Positions 11,652 through 22,772 of a stretch of DNA of 64,000 nucleotides are shown in pieces. Position 1 is the first letter of the stretch, and the number at the start of each line of letters is the position of its first letter. The notes under the pieces are model-generated. The model saw only the letters and a list, made by a program, of their open reading frames with translations. It was not told the DNA's origin and searched no databases. This DNA is from Melanopsichium pennsylvanicum (Eukaryota; Basidiomycota; Ustilaginomycetes; Ustilaginales): positions 434,001 through 498,000 of the forward strand of contig OAPG01000010.1 in NCBI GenBank assembly GCA_900208305.1, read 5' to 3'. The position numbers and the translations under genes were made by a program.

Positions 11652-12656
11652 TTACAGCTGTCCGGATAGCCAGCTCCACATGCCATCGATCTCCTTCTCG
11701 GGATCCATATCGAACAGATGATCAGCGCCCTTCTCCTCGATGACCAGCAAAGACTTTTCGTCATATCCAACGCCCTTGAGCGCATTCAGTACGTGCACCG
11801 ACTGCGAATGGGGTACTTTGGGATCCGAATCTCCCCATGCGATTAGTACCGGCGGTGCTGTACCTCTTGCTTTGGACTTGATCAAGCTTGGCGTGCAAAC
11901 CTCTCCGCTTTCCGATGCGTCTTGTAAGATGAAGCTTGGGTAGTTGCCTTGCTGACGGGCAAAATTGTACAACGCAGCTCGAATGGGATTGCTGGCGGGA
12001 GGTGCTTCTGTGCGGATCTTGATTGAAGTAGAGGTGAGAAGCTGATGATTGGGATCAAAGCACTTTTGAAGATGACCTTCCTTTTCGAGAGGTTCGCCAT
12101 CAATGAGCTTGCTATCGACCGCCCATGAAAGTGGCTTTTGAGGCTCGTAAAAGAACGGCGCTAGTTCCTTTGTGACAGTAGTGATGGCATAGATGGCAAA
12201 GACTGCGCTTGGAGGATGAGGAATGCGCTTGGCCTGGGGGTGAAGGTTGAGACCCAGAAGGAGTGCGGGCCAGCCGCCAGCACTTGATCCGCCAAGGATG
12301 TACTTGTCATTCGAAAGACAATCCGATTTGAGGCCAGAACTCGCGCGAGCTTTTTTGTCAAGGGTCCAGCGAATGCTGTCCGTCACATCCTCGAGGACTT
12401 GAAAGATGGATACTTGAGGGCAGAGGCGGAAGTCGGGTGCGACAAGTGCCAAGTTGTGCTTTGCCAGAGCTCGAAGGAAGTGTGGAGGAACAAACTTGCG
12501 TGTGCCTTGTAAAAAGCCCCCAGTGTGTATCCATATGACTGGTGTCAGCTGAGAATGGCCCTCGGGAATGTAGACATCGACCGGGATCGGAGTCTGCTCG
12601 CCATCAGTGTTGGCAAACGTCTTGTATGTGAAGGTTTGAGGCGTTGGGACAGACAT
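11652..12656 (-). CDS. Alpha/beta-hydrolase fold-3 family protein (esterase/lipase-like)
   Basis: 334 residues with no intron. I chose the ATG at 12656 (MSVPTPQTFTYKTF). The frame opens further upstream, but that part has basic, Cys-rich, low-quality sequence encoded next to a 10-base poly-T run that looks like 5' untranslated sequence. Motifs are an oxyanion-hole segment WIHTGGF (residues 42-48; families usually read HGGG or HGGF), the nucleophile elbow GGSSAGG (Ser125), a probable acid in WGDSDPKVP and a probable His in GADHLF near the C-terminus. There is no signal peptide, so it is probably cytosolic. The substrate cannot be told from sequence; carboxylic esters are likely. It is transcribed divergently from the membrane-protein gene at 13458. 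Confidence 0.85.
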   Translation of the reverse strand: MSVPTPQTFTYKTFANTDGEQTPIPVDVYIPEGHSQLTPVIWIHTGGFLQGTRKFVPPHFLRALAKHNLALVAPDFRLCPQVSIFQVLEDVTDSIRWTLDKKARASSGLKSDCLSNDKYILGGSSAGGWPALLLGLNLHPQAKRIPHPPSAVFAIYAITTVTKELAPFFYEPQKPLSWAVDSKLIDGEPLEKEGHLQKCFDPNHQLLTSTSIKIRTEAPPASNPIRAALYNFARQQGNYPSFILQDASESGEVCTPSLIKSKARGTAPPVLIAWGDSDPKVPHSQSVHVLNALKGVGYDEKSLLVIEEKGADHLFDMDPEKEIDGMWSWLSGQL

Positions 12657-13457
12657 GCTGCAGGAGCAGTGCAGGTTGCTAGTGTTTTTTTTTTTACAAT
12701 GTTGGCGAGCGAGGGAAAGGGAGAGCTCTGAACGATGTCTTGAACAGGGGTTGACTTTGAGCAAAGCAATTGTACCATATATCTCCGCCTAGATGAGCTC
12801 TTGTAAGGAAGGTGCGGTTGGCAGTAGATAGCCGGCCATGCCCCGCGGCTAGAGATCCATATCTTCCGAACAATGTCAAGTATATCGGCCTAACATTCTC
12901 TCGAAATTTCGACGCCTCTGCCGAGCTGCCGAGCCAGTCACAATTGGATGTGCCCGATTGGTTCCACATGCGTTTCCTTTTGACCTTTGAGGGTGCACAC
13001 ACACACACCCAACCGAAGAAGTCACCCTTTTCACCTTTTTGCTTTCACTTCGGACAGTCTGCACTCGGTGGATCACAACCCACTTCATCCTTCATACCGT
13101 ATCTCATCATTCAAACCACCAGCATTGGCACCACACACACGTATTGCGAAAGTCTAGCACGGAAGCTGGCCAATTATGACACGACGGTTTGTCAACTCTA
13201 CAACATCCGACGAAACCCACCTGTAGATCGTCTTTCACACTTTCAAGAGCTGACTATCTTGACTACATGTCAATCAAAATTTCTGATCGCATGCTGTGAT
13301 CTCGATATCAACAAGAGCGCTCTGGACGTCTGAGGCGATCTTCGCGAGGGAAGAAGCATGGCTTACAGGCAAAGCTTTTCACCCATTTTTCGGAACGTTG
13401 CTGGCACTGGGAGGTAAACTTGGAGCTCAAATCCAACACTTGAGAGCTTAAGCAACC
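12657..13457. promoter_or_regulatory. Divergent promoter region
   Basis: An 800-bp gap between two head-to-head starts (12656 minus, 13458 plus), so it must hold both promoters. A poly-T tract lies at 12687-12696. The plus-strand reading frame within it (12812-13333) has no family motif and I do not treat it as a gene. Confidence 0.5.
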
Positions 13458-14588
13458 ATGGCGATCACACTTCAGACGGTCCTACCTCAAAAGGTGCTAC
13501 CACGAGCACCCTCTCCGAATGCGTCCTCGCCCAACCCCGGCATTCGGTCGGCAATCACGCAATTCATACCAGCCTCTCCGGATGCCAGTCTCGACACTGA
13601 TTCTATCGCCACCCCAACAGGGGAAGGGCGTTTCGATGGTCACACGCTCAGCAATGCTGGCAGCCCGAATCGTACTCGAGGTCACAGCATCACTTTGTCG
13701 AACTCTCCTAGCGAGACAGGCGGCGGCTCCACCGCCTTCGGACTGCAAGGTCCCTTCGCACCCTCACCAGTGGGTAGAAAGTCCATGTCGGTTGGAGTTG
13801 GGTCGAGGAGAGGTATCGCGCACAGTAGTCGGATCCTGGGCGTCCACACGGATTCTGAGGCTTTTGATCTCTCACGATTGATTAGTGGTAAGGTGGATGT
13901 ATCCTTCGAAGGCACATTAGAGGGCCATTTGTCGACGTCCCCAGGGAAAAGCAAGGGCAAAGGCAAGGCACGTGACGATGCACAAGAGATTGGTCGGATT
14001 CCACCGTTGTTCGACGTTGATCTCGAATCAGGTCAGCCAACGCCTGCTACTTGCAAACCTTCAAGAGCTGCGAGACTGCTACACATTGGATCGCAGATGC
14101 CTTGGAGAAAGATTCCAAGTAAGCAGATTCCAGCATATCAGTCTTCAGCTGCGGGTCATGAAGCTCCATTTGGCGGTGCATCCTCGAATGCTTCAGCAGT
14201 TGATGACTCAAGGGATGACTCGCTCGACTTTGCGAGACCTTCAACCAAATTCGAACAAGGAACGGACTTCTCGACCGACGACTACCAGCCTGATGAAGAG
14301 CTAGGTGCATTTGACGACGATCGCGAGCAGCTTCTGTACGCGGGTGCCGAAGACGAGACTAGGCCAGGATATTTCGCACCGGGGGACAGAAGCTTTGGAT
14401 ATAACGCGTTAGGCGGTGCCGCTGGTCTGGGCGGCTATGGCGGTACGGTAGGCTTTGAGGCGGTCACGTGGAGAGAGGGCGGATGGATGATTTTGAGCAG
14501 TGTTCTCGTGGGCGTACTGATCACAGTGGCAATCCTGATTAGTGTGGACGTGATAGATTGGCCAGGAGACGGCATTGGGCAGAATTGA
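13458..14588 (+). CDS. Unknown single-pass membrane protein
   Basis: 376 residues, one exon. The ATG sits in a good context (GCAACCATGG). The first ~335 residues are polar and Ser/Pro-rich, with acidic patches (FDDDREQLLYAGAEDE). One strong hydrophobic segment at about 346-365 (ILSSVLVGVLITVAILISVD) lies close to the C-terminus and leaves only about 11 residues after it. This is the layout of a tail-anchored or type II-like membrane protein with a large, probably cytosolic head. I do not recognise a family. Codon use and GC content are like the neighbours, so I consider it a real gene. Confidence 0.75.
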   Translation: MAITLQTVLPQKVLPRAPSPNASSPNPGIRSAITQFIPASPDASLDTDSIATPTGEGRFDGHTLSNAGSPNRTRGHSITLSNSPSETGGGSTAFGLQGPFAPSPVGRKSMSVGVGSRRGIAHSSRILGVHTDSEAFDLSRLISGKVDVSFEGTLEGHLSTSPGKSKGKGKARDDAQEIGRIPPLFDVDLESGQPTPATCKPSRAARLLHIGSQMPWRKIPSKQIPAYQSSAAGHEAPFGGASSNASAVDDSRDDSLDFARPSTKFEQGTDFSTDDYQPDEELGAFDDDREQLLYAGAEDETRPGYFAPGDRSFGYNALGGAAGLGGYGGTVGFEAVTWREGGWMILSSVLVGVLITVAILISVDVIDWPGDGIGQN

Positions 14589-16017
14589 TGCCGTCCTTAC
14601 TTGACTTCGGTAGTCGAACGGTCCGTGCAAATAATCTTGAACAGCTCAGTTCATTCCACTACGACACTACATAGACGAATCTCTTTCTGCATTCCAGCAT
14701 TTGTACTTGTATCTCCAGGAAAGCGTATCAATGTTTTTGACACAATCTAGGATTGTACCGTCTATGAGACCGGAGTCTGAGCTAGGGGTATCGGTGCCAG
14801 TTGAGCTTTCGAATGAAACATCAGGAGGAGGGCGCAACACAAGGCTTAAAGTAGTAGCCGATTGTAATGTGGTTGTCCAAGGTTTATTCAGCTCTGGCAT
14901 GACATGATTTGAGTTTTTTTTTCGGACGGCAAGCCTGTTCACTTGTCACCATGATCTCCGGAATGATGCGGTGAGGAAGGAAGCGAGAGATTCGAACTTG
15001 TTTTGAGCAATGGAAAGAATAGATGTTTAGGAAATTGGAAACGTTTTCGTTCCGGGGATGGGATGACAAAACTGTAGTAGTCACCTCGGCAATTTTGGTG
15101 GGTTGTATGCAGACTACACTTTGCGCCGTGGCGAATTGACGAGCGAACGAAAATTGTGAGCTTGCCTGTTTAAGCTGATCACCTGCGACTGCAAGGTGTA
15201 CAGATATGGTGTGATGAGTTACAAAAATAGTCAACTCAAAACCGCAGAAGTGTGTCACGCCATGCTCTCATAGAGTAACTGTGACTCTGAGAGAATATAG
15301 TTTGGGTTCCAACCCCGCGCGAAGACGTGCTACCCCGCATTACACAATTGGATTCTGCAAAGAAGAAACTGACAACGTGACTTTCCGGGGTTCAAGTGAC
15401 AGCTGAGTGGTCACAAACGGTGACAGACAATCAATCTTTAGTATCAAGGTAAGGTAAGGAAGTTTCAGCCCACATCTGTTTGAAAAAAATCGATCCATAA
15501 TTGATTCAACTCAGCGTACCTCGCTTTGCTACTGTGGGATTCTGTTCAAGCAGCAAGCGTTAGATCTGCCTTTGTAGACTGGCAACGGAAGCACATGCTC
15601 CATGGCGCCGGAATAACCAGCCGACGGTTGTTCACAATCAGTTCTTCTCATCGAAATCTTAAGTCAATGCATAATCGTTCAAAGCAGATACGTCGGAGCA
15701 CACGCCTCCGGTTCATTTGGGTGGGCATTAGGCCAATCCCTGACAATCACAGCTCGTTTCCCTTTCATCAAGGAACATCACAGCCTTTCTCTACGGGGCG
15801 TGTTTGTGCTCCATCAAGCAATCTTGCATTTGATAAAAACTGGGAAACATTATCCATATCGATTATGTTGAGAAGGTAATGACCGGAGGAGCGTTCCTAC
15901 ATTGTGATTTGTGCTCAGAGCATAAATTATGGACAACGCAAAACGTGCGTTGAGTGGCGTATGAGGTTCAAGAGAACAAAGGGGATCGACCAGGAAAGTC
16001 TAGAAAGAATGCTCGAA

Positions 16018-16024
16018 AATAATG

Positions 16025-16055
<31 letters not shown>

Positions 16056-16068
16056 TAATAATAATAGT
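16018..16068. repeat. (AAT)n microsatellite
   Basis: About 16 mostly perfect AAT/ATA units with one C interruption. Intergenic. Confidence 0.95.
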
Positions 16069-16280
16069 ATTTTTTATGAAATCGAAAGAATTGACCGTTG
16101 CTCGGTTGTTGATTACTGAGACGCATCCATTGCGCTGTCACGTTGTGTTGGTGGACCCTTGAGAATCTGTCTGGCTCATACGGTAGAGGCAAGAGATTCA
16201 CATGCACCCGCAGCACGTTGACCTGTGGCCTACATCGGTGTCTGGTCAATTACCTCCAAAGAATTGACAACTCTTTGTTT

Positions 16281-16303
16281 TTAATTTATTTATTTATTTA
16301 TTT
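16281..16303. repeat. (TTTA)n microsatellite
   Basis: Five to six tetranucleotide units, about 450 bp upstream of the secreted lipase start. Confidence 0.9.
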
Positions 16304-16747
16304 GTCGCGATCCGGCACACCACTATGCCGCACTTGCTATGCCCAGACTTTTGCATTGGAATGTCGCTTCAAACGAGTTGCTACCGTACAGTAAAATTAC
16401 TGAACCACCCTTTTCCACCTTCATCAATGCTTTTGATACTACTCGTGCTGCATACAGACCAACCGGTACTATCGCTCTAGCTTGTCTTGCCGTTTCAAGG
16501 CGTACAATAATTCCTGTTTCGCCTCGCTGCTCAGGCATTGTTCCTTGATCTCGCTTCTATTGCTGTAATTTACTGTACAGCGAGACTGTACAATGTGAAC
16601 ACCACTTGCCATATAACCATGCCAATGAGCTCTACACACACAATGATCGTCTCCGCAAGCTTCCAACTCCTCCGTACTCCTCCTTGACCTGATCTCCAAT
16701 AACCCCCGCTTGTCCTATACCCACCATCACCTTAACTTACGTCCTCA

Positions 16748-17707
16748 ATGAAGCTGCTCTCCGTCGCTTCAGCGGTGGCCGCCATCGCTTTTTCCGCCTC
16801 TTCAGTATCCACAAGTCCTCTTGACACTGCCAACATTGGATATCCCGCTGGTGTTCAACGCTCTATCCAAGCACGCGACACCGAGCGTCTCCTCGCTCGC
16901 GACAACACTGCCGCCACTTCCCCCTTGACCAACTACCAGCAGTACCAATACCCAGCCCAACTCGCCCAGTCAGCTTACTGTGGTCAGCCCGTCGGCGCCA
17001 AGGTAGGTGATGCCCAGCTGCTGTGGACTGCGGGCGACGGACGGTCCACCCCAATGGCGTTTGTCGCCTACTCTCCCACCCAAGGCGTGATCGTGAGCCA
17101 CCAAGGCACAAACACCAGCAGCTTTTCGAGCATTTTAAACGATGCCGATTTCGCCCTTGACCCCATCAACTCGAGACTTTCCTACTTGGGAAGCGTCAAG
17201 GTCCACGGCGGATTCCAAGATACCTGGTTGAGGACTGCAGATAGCGTCTTGGCTCAGGTCAAATCTGCTTTAGCCGCACACCCAGCTGCATCCGTGCTGA
17301 CTGTGGGTCATTCGTTGGGTGCTTCCATCTCTCTGCTCGACGCGCTATACCTTAAGAAGCAGTTGCCCACCAACTCGGTCAAGTCGATTGTTTTCGGTCT
17401 ACCAAGGACGGGAGACAAGGCGTTTGCCAATGCTGTGGATGCCAATCTTGCTGGCTTCGTACACATCAACAATGGTAGGGATCCAGTGCCTCGTCTTCCT
17501 CCTGCGATTGACTACCAACATGCGAGCGGTGAGATTTGGATCAATCCTCATAACGGACTCGCTGCCGTGACCTGCCCGGGTCAGGAGAACCAAAATTGCA
17601 TTCTGAGTGTCAACCCACTCACCTACGATTTGGACGATCACACGGGAACTTACTTTAATGTTCATATCGCCGGTCGAGGTCAGAACTGCCCCGCCGTCAT
17701 CGGTTGA
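16748..17707 (+). CDS. Secreted class 3 (fungal-type) lipase
   Basis: 319 residues, one exon. Residues 1-22 form a classical signal peptide (MKLLSVASAVAAIAFSASSV). A short pro-region containing Arg-rich possible processing sites (QARDTERLLARD) follows. The lipase domain shows the strand before the oxyanion hole (GVIVSHQGTN), the nucleophile in GHSLGA (Ser189), Asp245 in NNGRDPVPRLPP and His298 in DDHTGTYF, matching the Ser-Asp-His triad of Rhizomucor and Malassezia-type lipases. It should hydrolyse triacylglycerols outside the cell, perhaps host cuticle or seed lipids. Cys residues near the N- and C-terminal parts could form disulfides. Start choice is clear: it is the first ATG and gives the signal peptide. 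Confidence 0.93.
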   Translation: MKLLSVASAVAAIAFSASSVSTSPLDTANIGYPAGVQRSIQARDTERLLARDNTAATSPLTNYQQYQYPAQLAQSAYCGQPVGAKVGDAQLLWTAGDGRSTPMAFVAYSPTQGVIVSHQGTNTSSFSSILNDADFALDPINSRLSYLGSVKVHGGFQDTWLRTADSVLAQVKSALAAHPAASVLTVGHSLGASISLLDALYLKKQLPTNSVKSIVFGLPRTGDKAFANAVDANLAGFVHINNGRDPVPRLPPAIDYQHASGEIWINPHNGLAAVTCPGQENQNCILSVNPLTYDLDDHTGTYFNVHIAGRGQNCPAVIG

Positions 17708-18830
17708 TTTTATCGCGCAAAGATACACAAACAGCTCTTGAATCTCTTGAAACACGACGCAGAGATGATTGGATGGAAGCAAAGTCAAGATAGGCGCATA
17801 ATGAGCGCTGATTGAATCTCTTCCTCCTCTGCCCGTCTGATCTGAAGAGCTAGAGAGCTATCCTTTCCCCCTTCTGAACCAATCCGATTTTCTCGTCAAG
17901 GATCTGCAGTTACCATGTCGCACTCATACCTTTCTTTACTTGTATCGAAAATGAAGCAATGGCTGTCCATTATGGTTTCTCTTCTGCTTCTTTGCTGCAT
18001 CTCCCGGGCTGACCCACCAAGAGTGACATCTGTGGTGACCATCATTGACTTCATATAATTGTATTGTCCTGTACAGTAAGTTTGCGCGAGAGAGACGAGT
18101 ATCTCGATTCACCACGTGAAACACTTGGGTTCGTGAACGCTTCTTTCCAAAGTGCACTCGATGCAGCTCTCTTCCTCGAAGGCACAGAGATGAAGGGCGT
18201 CCGTTGAGCAACAGAAGCGCGCGCGCGTGTGTGTGTGTGTGTGTGTGTGCGGCGAAAAGATGGATTAACGTTTCCAAGACAGCATGGTAAAGGTCGTGGG
18301 CGCAAAACCTGTATTGATTCCCTCCCGCCCTCCTGCCGAAGGCCAAGCAGGTGACCAGCGGATGACAAGGTGTTGGATTGTGTGACTTCAACAAGAGACG
18401 CGTGTCCTGGAGCAAGAAGAGCCGATTTTGATAATAAATACACATTCTCGTATCTTGGTTTGGTGAGTCGAATACAAGTCTGTCAGTTTGTGTGTATTTT
18501 TGGATGTAGCTATCACTTGAAAATTGTGACTTGAGCAAATAGAGTGACGTTTTCTAGGTCTCAAAGGTATAAACACGGCCGGAAGCTCTCAAGTGGAGCA
18601 CAGAGAGTCAAGTTTGAATTTATCGCTCTCTCTCGTGGCTGCCTCTTCCTGCCTCTTCCGAATCGCAGCATCTTGTATAGTAACTGCACAACCTGCATGC
18701 TTTGTGTTGCCTTTGATTCAAGCGTCTCTCCCCCGCACACCTTTCCTCTCGCCTTTCGTCATCCTTGGTTGCAATCACTCAGCATTACTCCAAGAATCAA
18801 TTACATCAACCACCACAACCACTCACAACA
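17708..18830. other. Intergenic with GT repeat, no gene seen
   Basis: 3' flank of the secreted lipase and promoter of the SAP/RraA gene. It contains a (GC)n(GT)n dinucleotide tract and a TACAGTA motif at 18072. The minus-strand frames are only the reverse reading of the repeat and its flanks. Confidence 0.5.
18217..18251. repeat. (GC)n(GT)n dinucleotide repeat
   Basis: About 5 GC units run directly into about 12 GT units. Alternating purine-pyrimidine tracts of this kind can adopt Z-DNA in principle. Confidence 0.95.
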
Positions 18831-21360
18831 ATGTTGCGTCGTATCGCAAGTCGCACTCTCCGCGAGCCGGTCCTACGACCTTCCTCCCCCGGTCCCCAAC
18901 CCACCGTCACCTCTTCAGCCGTCCTGTCCTACCAATATCAGCTTCTTCAACAGTCTCGAGGTCTCGTCTCCTCTGTTCTCCTAAGCAGCACTCGAGATGC
19001 CTACGAGAGCAAGAAGATGGCCGAGCTCAAAGCCGAGCTCAAGTCTCGCGGCCTCGCTTACTCTGGTCGCAAGGAAGATCTGATCAAGCGTTTGGTTGAC
19101 CACGACTCGTACATCAACGGCAGCACTGCCAACATGACAGATGCTCCTGGCGCTCGACCTCAGCTCAGGAAGAAGTCCACCCTGGCTTCGCTCCGGAATA
19201 ACGACAAGGACGGCGCCGCCAAAAATCAGACTGCTCCTCCCGCCCCTACTTCGCAATCGGGACATGCCATCATCAAGGGAGAATATCCTACCTCGGATGG
19301 CGGCGACAACAAGGGTCCCGTTATCGATAAAGATACCGCAAAGGCTGTTGCCGAGGCGAACAAGCCTTTGGGAAGCATGAAGGAGAGCGAAACGCCCAAA
19401 GACCTTGAACCTGGTACCGTTCACAACGCTGCCGCTGACGGTTTGGCTGGCGATGCCACTGCTAAGGCTTCGCCTTCCCAAGAAGAAGACGGTCCCCCCA
19501 AGAAGACCACTCCTCCTGGCCTTCCTCCTCAGAAAGCACCCGCTGCCAAAGAGACCTTTAACATCCAGATTCCCTACTACCCCGACCCAACCGTGCCCGG
19601 TGCCAAGATCCCCGTCGTCACATCTTACACCTCTCCTCATCTCAAGCAGTCCGAAGAGATGGAGCGCGAATCTTCCCCTTTTGTCCCCAGGGCCATTTCT
19701 GTGAGCGCCAGCAGTGCGCTTTCGCACGCTAGCGACATGGCTGACCATGCCGACTCAAGCAAAGATGGTCAAGACAAGAAACCCAAAGGTATCCTTGGCG
19801 AGATCCTTGCCGATCTTCAAGCCGCGAATGGTACCGGTGGAGATAAGGCCGAGTCGGCGCTCCAAAGCGTCAGCAAGGGTGTGGGTGCGGCCAAGTCTGC
19901 GTTCAACAACGTTGCTGAACAGGCCAAGAGCGCTTTTGCTACCGCTTCTTCGGGGTCAAAGAGTGGATCATCTTCCTCTAGCTCTGGCTCTGGCTTCGGT
20001 TCTAGCTCGAGCTCGTCGAGCTCCTCTGGTTTCAAGCAGAGCTCGAACCGACCTTTGAATGACCAAGAACGTACCGGAGCTTACGTGCTCGCCGGTATCG
20101 TCACTGGTGGTTTCCTTCTTGGTGGTCTTGGTCAACCCTCCAACAAGTCCAAGAAAGACCACGAACACGACGAAAAGCACGAGCAGAATGGCGGCGAGAC
20201 AGCGGATCCCGAAGGCCAAACCAAAGTGCCCGGAGCCATCCCTGTCGCAGCTGTCCCCAAGGGCGATATGGCCAAAAGGTCGGAAGACGTCAAGCCGAGT
20301 GGAAGCTCCATCCAGGCTCCTGCAGGAAGCAAAACTCTGGCTCCAATTATGTGTGTACCCAAGGGTGCTCAGCTCAGCAGCACCGGCGCAGGAAGCGTGA
20401 TGGTCAACGAGGCAGGAGCAACACTGGCGAGATTGGCAAAGCTTTCGGCTTGCGAGGTGCGTCCCTAATCTCTCCCCTCCTCCCTCCCCCTCCCACAACC
20501 ATCCATGCCTCTTATGCAATCGATGACTCAAATGTAGATACAACAACTTTAGGCATATGCGAGGCATTTCCAAAAATTCACATGCGATTTGGTCCCATCC
20601 GCTTGGATAATGTACTGTACGTCGGAGCTGGTTGTGCTGACACTGATTACGTCGTCCATTTTGTGTCTTTGTTCTGGTTGCGAAAAAGGTATCTGATGCG
20701 TTGCTCAAGCTCAAGGTGAAGGAAGGGGGATATTTGCCTGGTATAGAAATGTACTCTCCTACGCACTTGAGCTCGCCTGATGTTCGCATCTGTGGGCCGG
20801 CGTACACGGTTCGTATGGTTTCGCAGGCAGATACCTTTGCGCCTAAGCCAAAGGAGCATTTTGTGGATGCAGCTGCATGTCATGCTGGCCATGTGATGGT
20901 GGTGACTGCTCCCTCGCTTACGCGGTCGGCCGTTTGGGGTGGATTGATGACGGCGCGTGCTCAACAGTTACAGCTTCAAGGTGTAGTGTTGGATGGAAGA
21001 TGTCGCGATTTGTCAGAACATAGAGACGCCAAGTTTGCCGTGTTTGCGAGAGGTCACTCGATCCAAGGTCAAAGTCCGTTCACGAGACCAAGTGAGATCA
21101 ACGTGCCCGTGACGATTTCGGATCCCACTCTCCAGGGTAAGGTATGGGAGGACAAGAACAACCCAAGATGGCCCAGCGTTACGGTTCGACCTGGAGACTA
21201 TGTCCTGGCCGACCTGGACGGAGTTGTGATTGTGCCCCCGGCTATTGCTGAGGAGGTCATTAGGTTGGCTGAGAAGGGCAGAATGGAAGACGAAAAGTGT
21301 ATGGAGGATATCAGGGCGGGTATGCCTGTCAAGGCTGCTTTTGCCAAGAATCGCACCTAG
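18831..21360 (+). CDS. SAP-domain protein fused to an RraA-like (HMG-aldolase-like) domain, 2 exons
   Basis: Exons 18831-20456 and 20689-21360 give 765 residues. The N-terminus (MLRRIASRTLREP) is a basic amphipathic presequence that suggests mitochondrial import. A SAP motif follows at about residues 61-92 (ELKAELKSRGLAYSGRKEDL). Next comes a long low-complexity part with poly-Ser, and a hydrophobic segment at about 416-434 (AYVLAGIVTGGFLLGG). The end (about 529-765) is RraA-like: LAKLSACEV joins SDALLKLKV across the intron, then GGLMTARAQ and the signature VLDGRCRD (to Asp649). RraA-fold proteins include 4-hydroxy-4-methyl-2-oxoglutarate aldolases and a bacterial RNase E inhibitor. The exon 1 frame has no stop before the donor (GAG|GTGCGT), so the two parts read as one protein. 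The alternative is two overlapping genes, with the RraA-like start inside exon 1. Confidence 0.75.
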
Positions 21361-21568
21361 AAAAGCTGCACAACGGCATCCATCGCTCTGGTTCAAACAA
21401 GTCGTAAGTAGATACCGACATCAATTCGAAAAAGTTGTTCTGAAGAAAAGAGTGACAAAGATCGATGGGTGGCAGTCGCGAGCGTCGAAACGAAAAGAGT
21501 GTGGTACGAAAGCTCGCAGTTGAGGCATTTCTACAGTTTCATGACAAGAAAAATGAGCGATCAGGTGA

Positions 21569-22280
21569 TCATGCAGTGATAGAAGAATTCTGAAGCCAGT
21601 CCAAAGATGGATCTTCGAGATGGTCTGTGGTGTCACAAAGGTAAAGAGGGAAACAACAGCTTTTAGTTCACTTGACCGCTTTCACAATCTTGTGATACGA
21701 TGCTGCTATATGCATACTTACCGTCAAAGTCGACAAGCCCTTCCCAAGTCTTACCGTTCCTCACCAAAGCCTCCAAGCCTCCCAACACCGTCTTTTCATC
21801 CTCCAGTGTCACCGTTGACCCTGTCAACCCCTTTGGCTTGACCTCTTGCCCCTTATCATTGCCTCCGCCTGTCACCGTGTAAGCACTCAAACTGTTGTTG
21901 TTGACATTGAGCAGCGTCGCATTGTTGACTAGAATGAGTAGCGCCTCTTTTCCGTTGAGATCCGCAATCTTGCTCGTAAGCTTTGTTGCTTGTCGGCTTG
22001 GGTTGCGTTCGGAAATGAGTTCTGGTGCTTCGTAGATGCCAACGATGCACAGCGATTTAGAAGAGGCATAGGCGGTGGCTAAAGATAGTGCCACTTCAGC
22101 CATAGGGGAGAGCGAGGTCCAGTGGTGCGAAAGGGGGATGGAGTCGACGATGATGAGTGAGGAGGAATGCTGGGAGGCGAGCAAAAGACCGAGCACTCTA
22201 GCTGTGGGGTATTTTGCTGTGTGCAAAATGAGTTTCTTGTATGCTATCGGTGAGACCGAGACAGAGTTGATGGACGACAT
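21569..22280 (-). CDS. EMC8: ER membrane protein complex subunit 8/9 (EMC8/9), 2 exons
   Basis: Exons 22280-21722 and 21624-21569 give 204 residues. The intron (GTAAGT...CACAG) is near the 3' end. Splicing changes the C-terminus to GLVDFDDHLEDPSLDWLQ, matching the conserved end of the EMC8/9 (formerly UPF0172) family; without splicing, the frame reads through into unrelated residues. The body shows the MPN-like fold pattern: ITAYKKLILHTAKYP-type start (here SPIAYKKLILHTAKYPTARV), GLLLAS, VDSIPLSHHW and IVGIYEAPE. The metal ligands of active JAMM proteases are absent, as is usual for EMC8/9. The EMC inserts tail-anchored and multipass proteins into the ER. The gene is convergent with the SAP/RraA gene (208 bp) and divergent from the FIST-like gene. 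Confidence 0.88.
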
Positions 22281-22772
22281 TGTGTAATTTGGACTTCAGT
22301 TCAGAATGCTGGATACCTAAAGAGATCCAGAGGATAGAAGGGCTAGAAAAAGGATCCAGGAGAGGAGATTGCTACAAGGTCCAAGGACAGAGATGAGCTC
22401 ATGCATGCTGTGTCCGTGCGAAAGCCTTTCTTTGCAACAATTGAATCGGGTGTCCAAAAAGAGATCTGATCCGATGAGATCCGTCGGCATTCAAATTCGG
22501 GAGATGCCATGATTTCAGGGTCCAACCGTCACCAGCTGAGCTCAGCCACTTTTATTACACACGCGTAACGGCAATTGCTCAGAACCACTCCACTTTCTTC
22601 TGATTGAGAAATCATACTTCTCTGTCTTCCGAATTGTGTCACGAGCTGCTGCAACTTTACCTGAGCTGCTCTTTATCAAAACACCGTCCTTTCCTCTCCC
22701 ACCTTCTCCTTTCCATCATCTCTCTTCCTACTCAAGAATCCAAACCAAGTGTCGAGATTGCAACGATTCACA
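22281..22772. promoter_or_regulatory. Divergent promoter of EMC8 and the FIST-like gene
   Basis: A 492-bp gap between head-to-head starts. A pyrimidine-rich stretch at about 22670-22735 lies just upstream of the plus-strand ATG, as is common in smut promoters. Confidence 0.6.

Larger units (their letters stand above)
14589..16747. other. AT-rich intergenic region with microsatellites, no gene seen
   Basis: 2.2 kb that is more AT-rich than the genes around it. It holds an (AAT)n tract, a (TTTA)n tract and two TACTGTA/TACAGTA motifs (16387, 16571), and ends in the promoter of the secreted lipase. No reading frame shows a domain. Confidence 0.5.

Noticed and set aside
12812..13333. 173-codon plus-strand frame in the divergent promoter
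   Set aside because: It includes CA-dinucleotide runs, shows no domain, and sits exactly where two promoters are needed.
14667..15258. Two adjacent minus-strand frames (91 and 124 codons)
   Set aside because: AT-rich, no recognisable motif, and no consistent splice junction joining them.
15300..15330. GGGTTCCAACCCC resembling a tRNA T-arm
   Set aside because: Good local pairing but no matching acceptor stem or D-arm within 80 bases; probably a chance palindrome.
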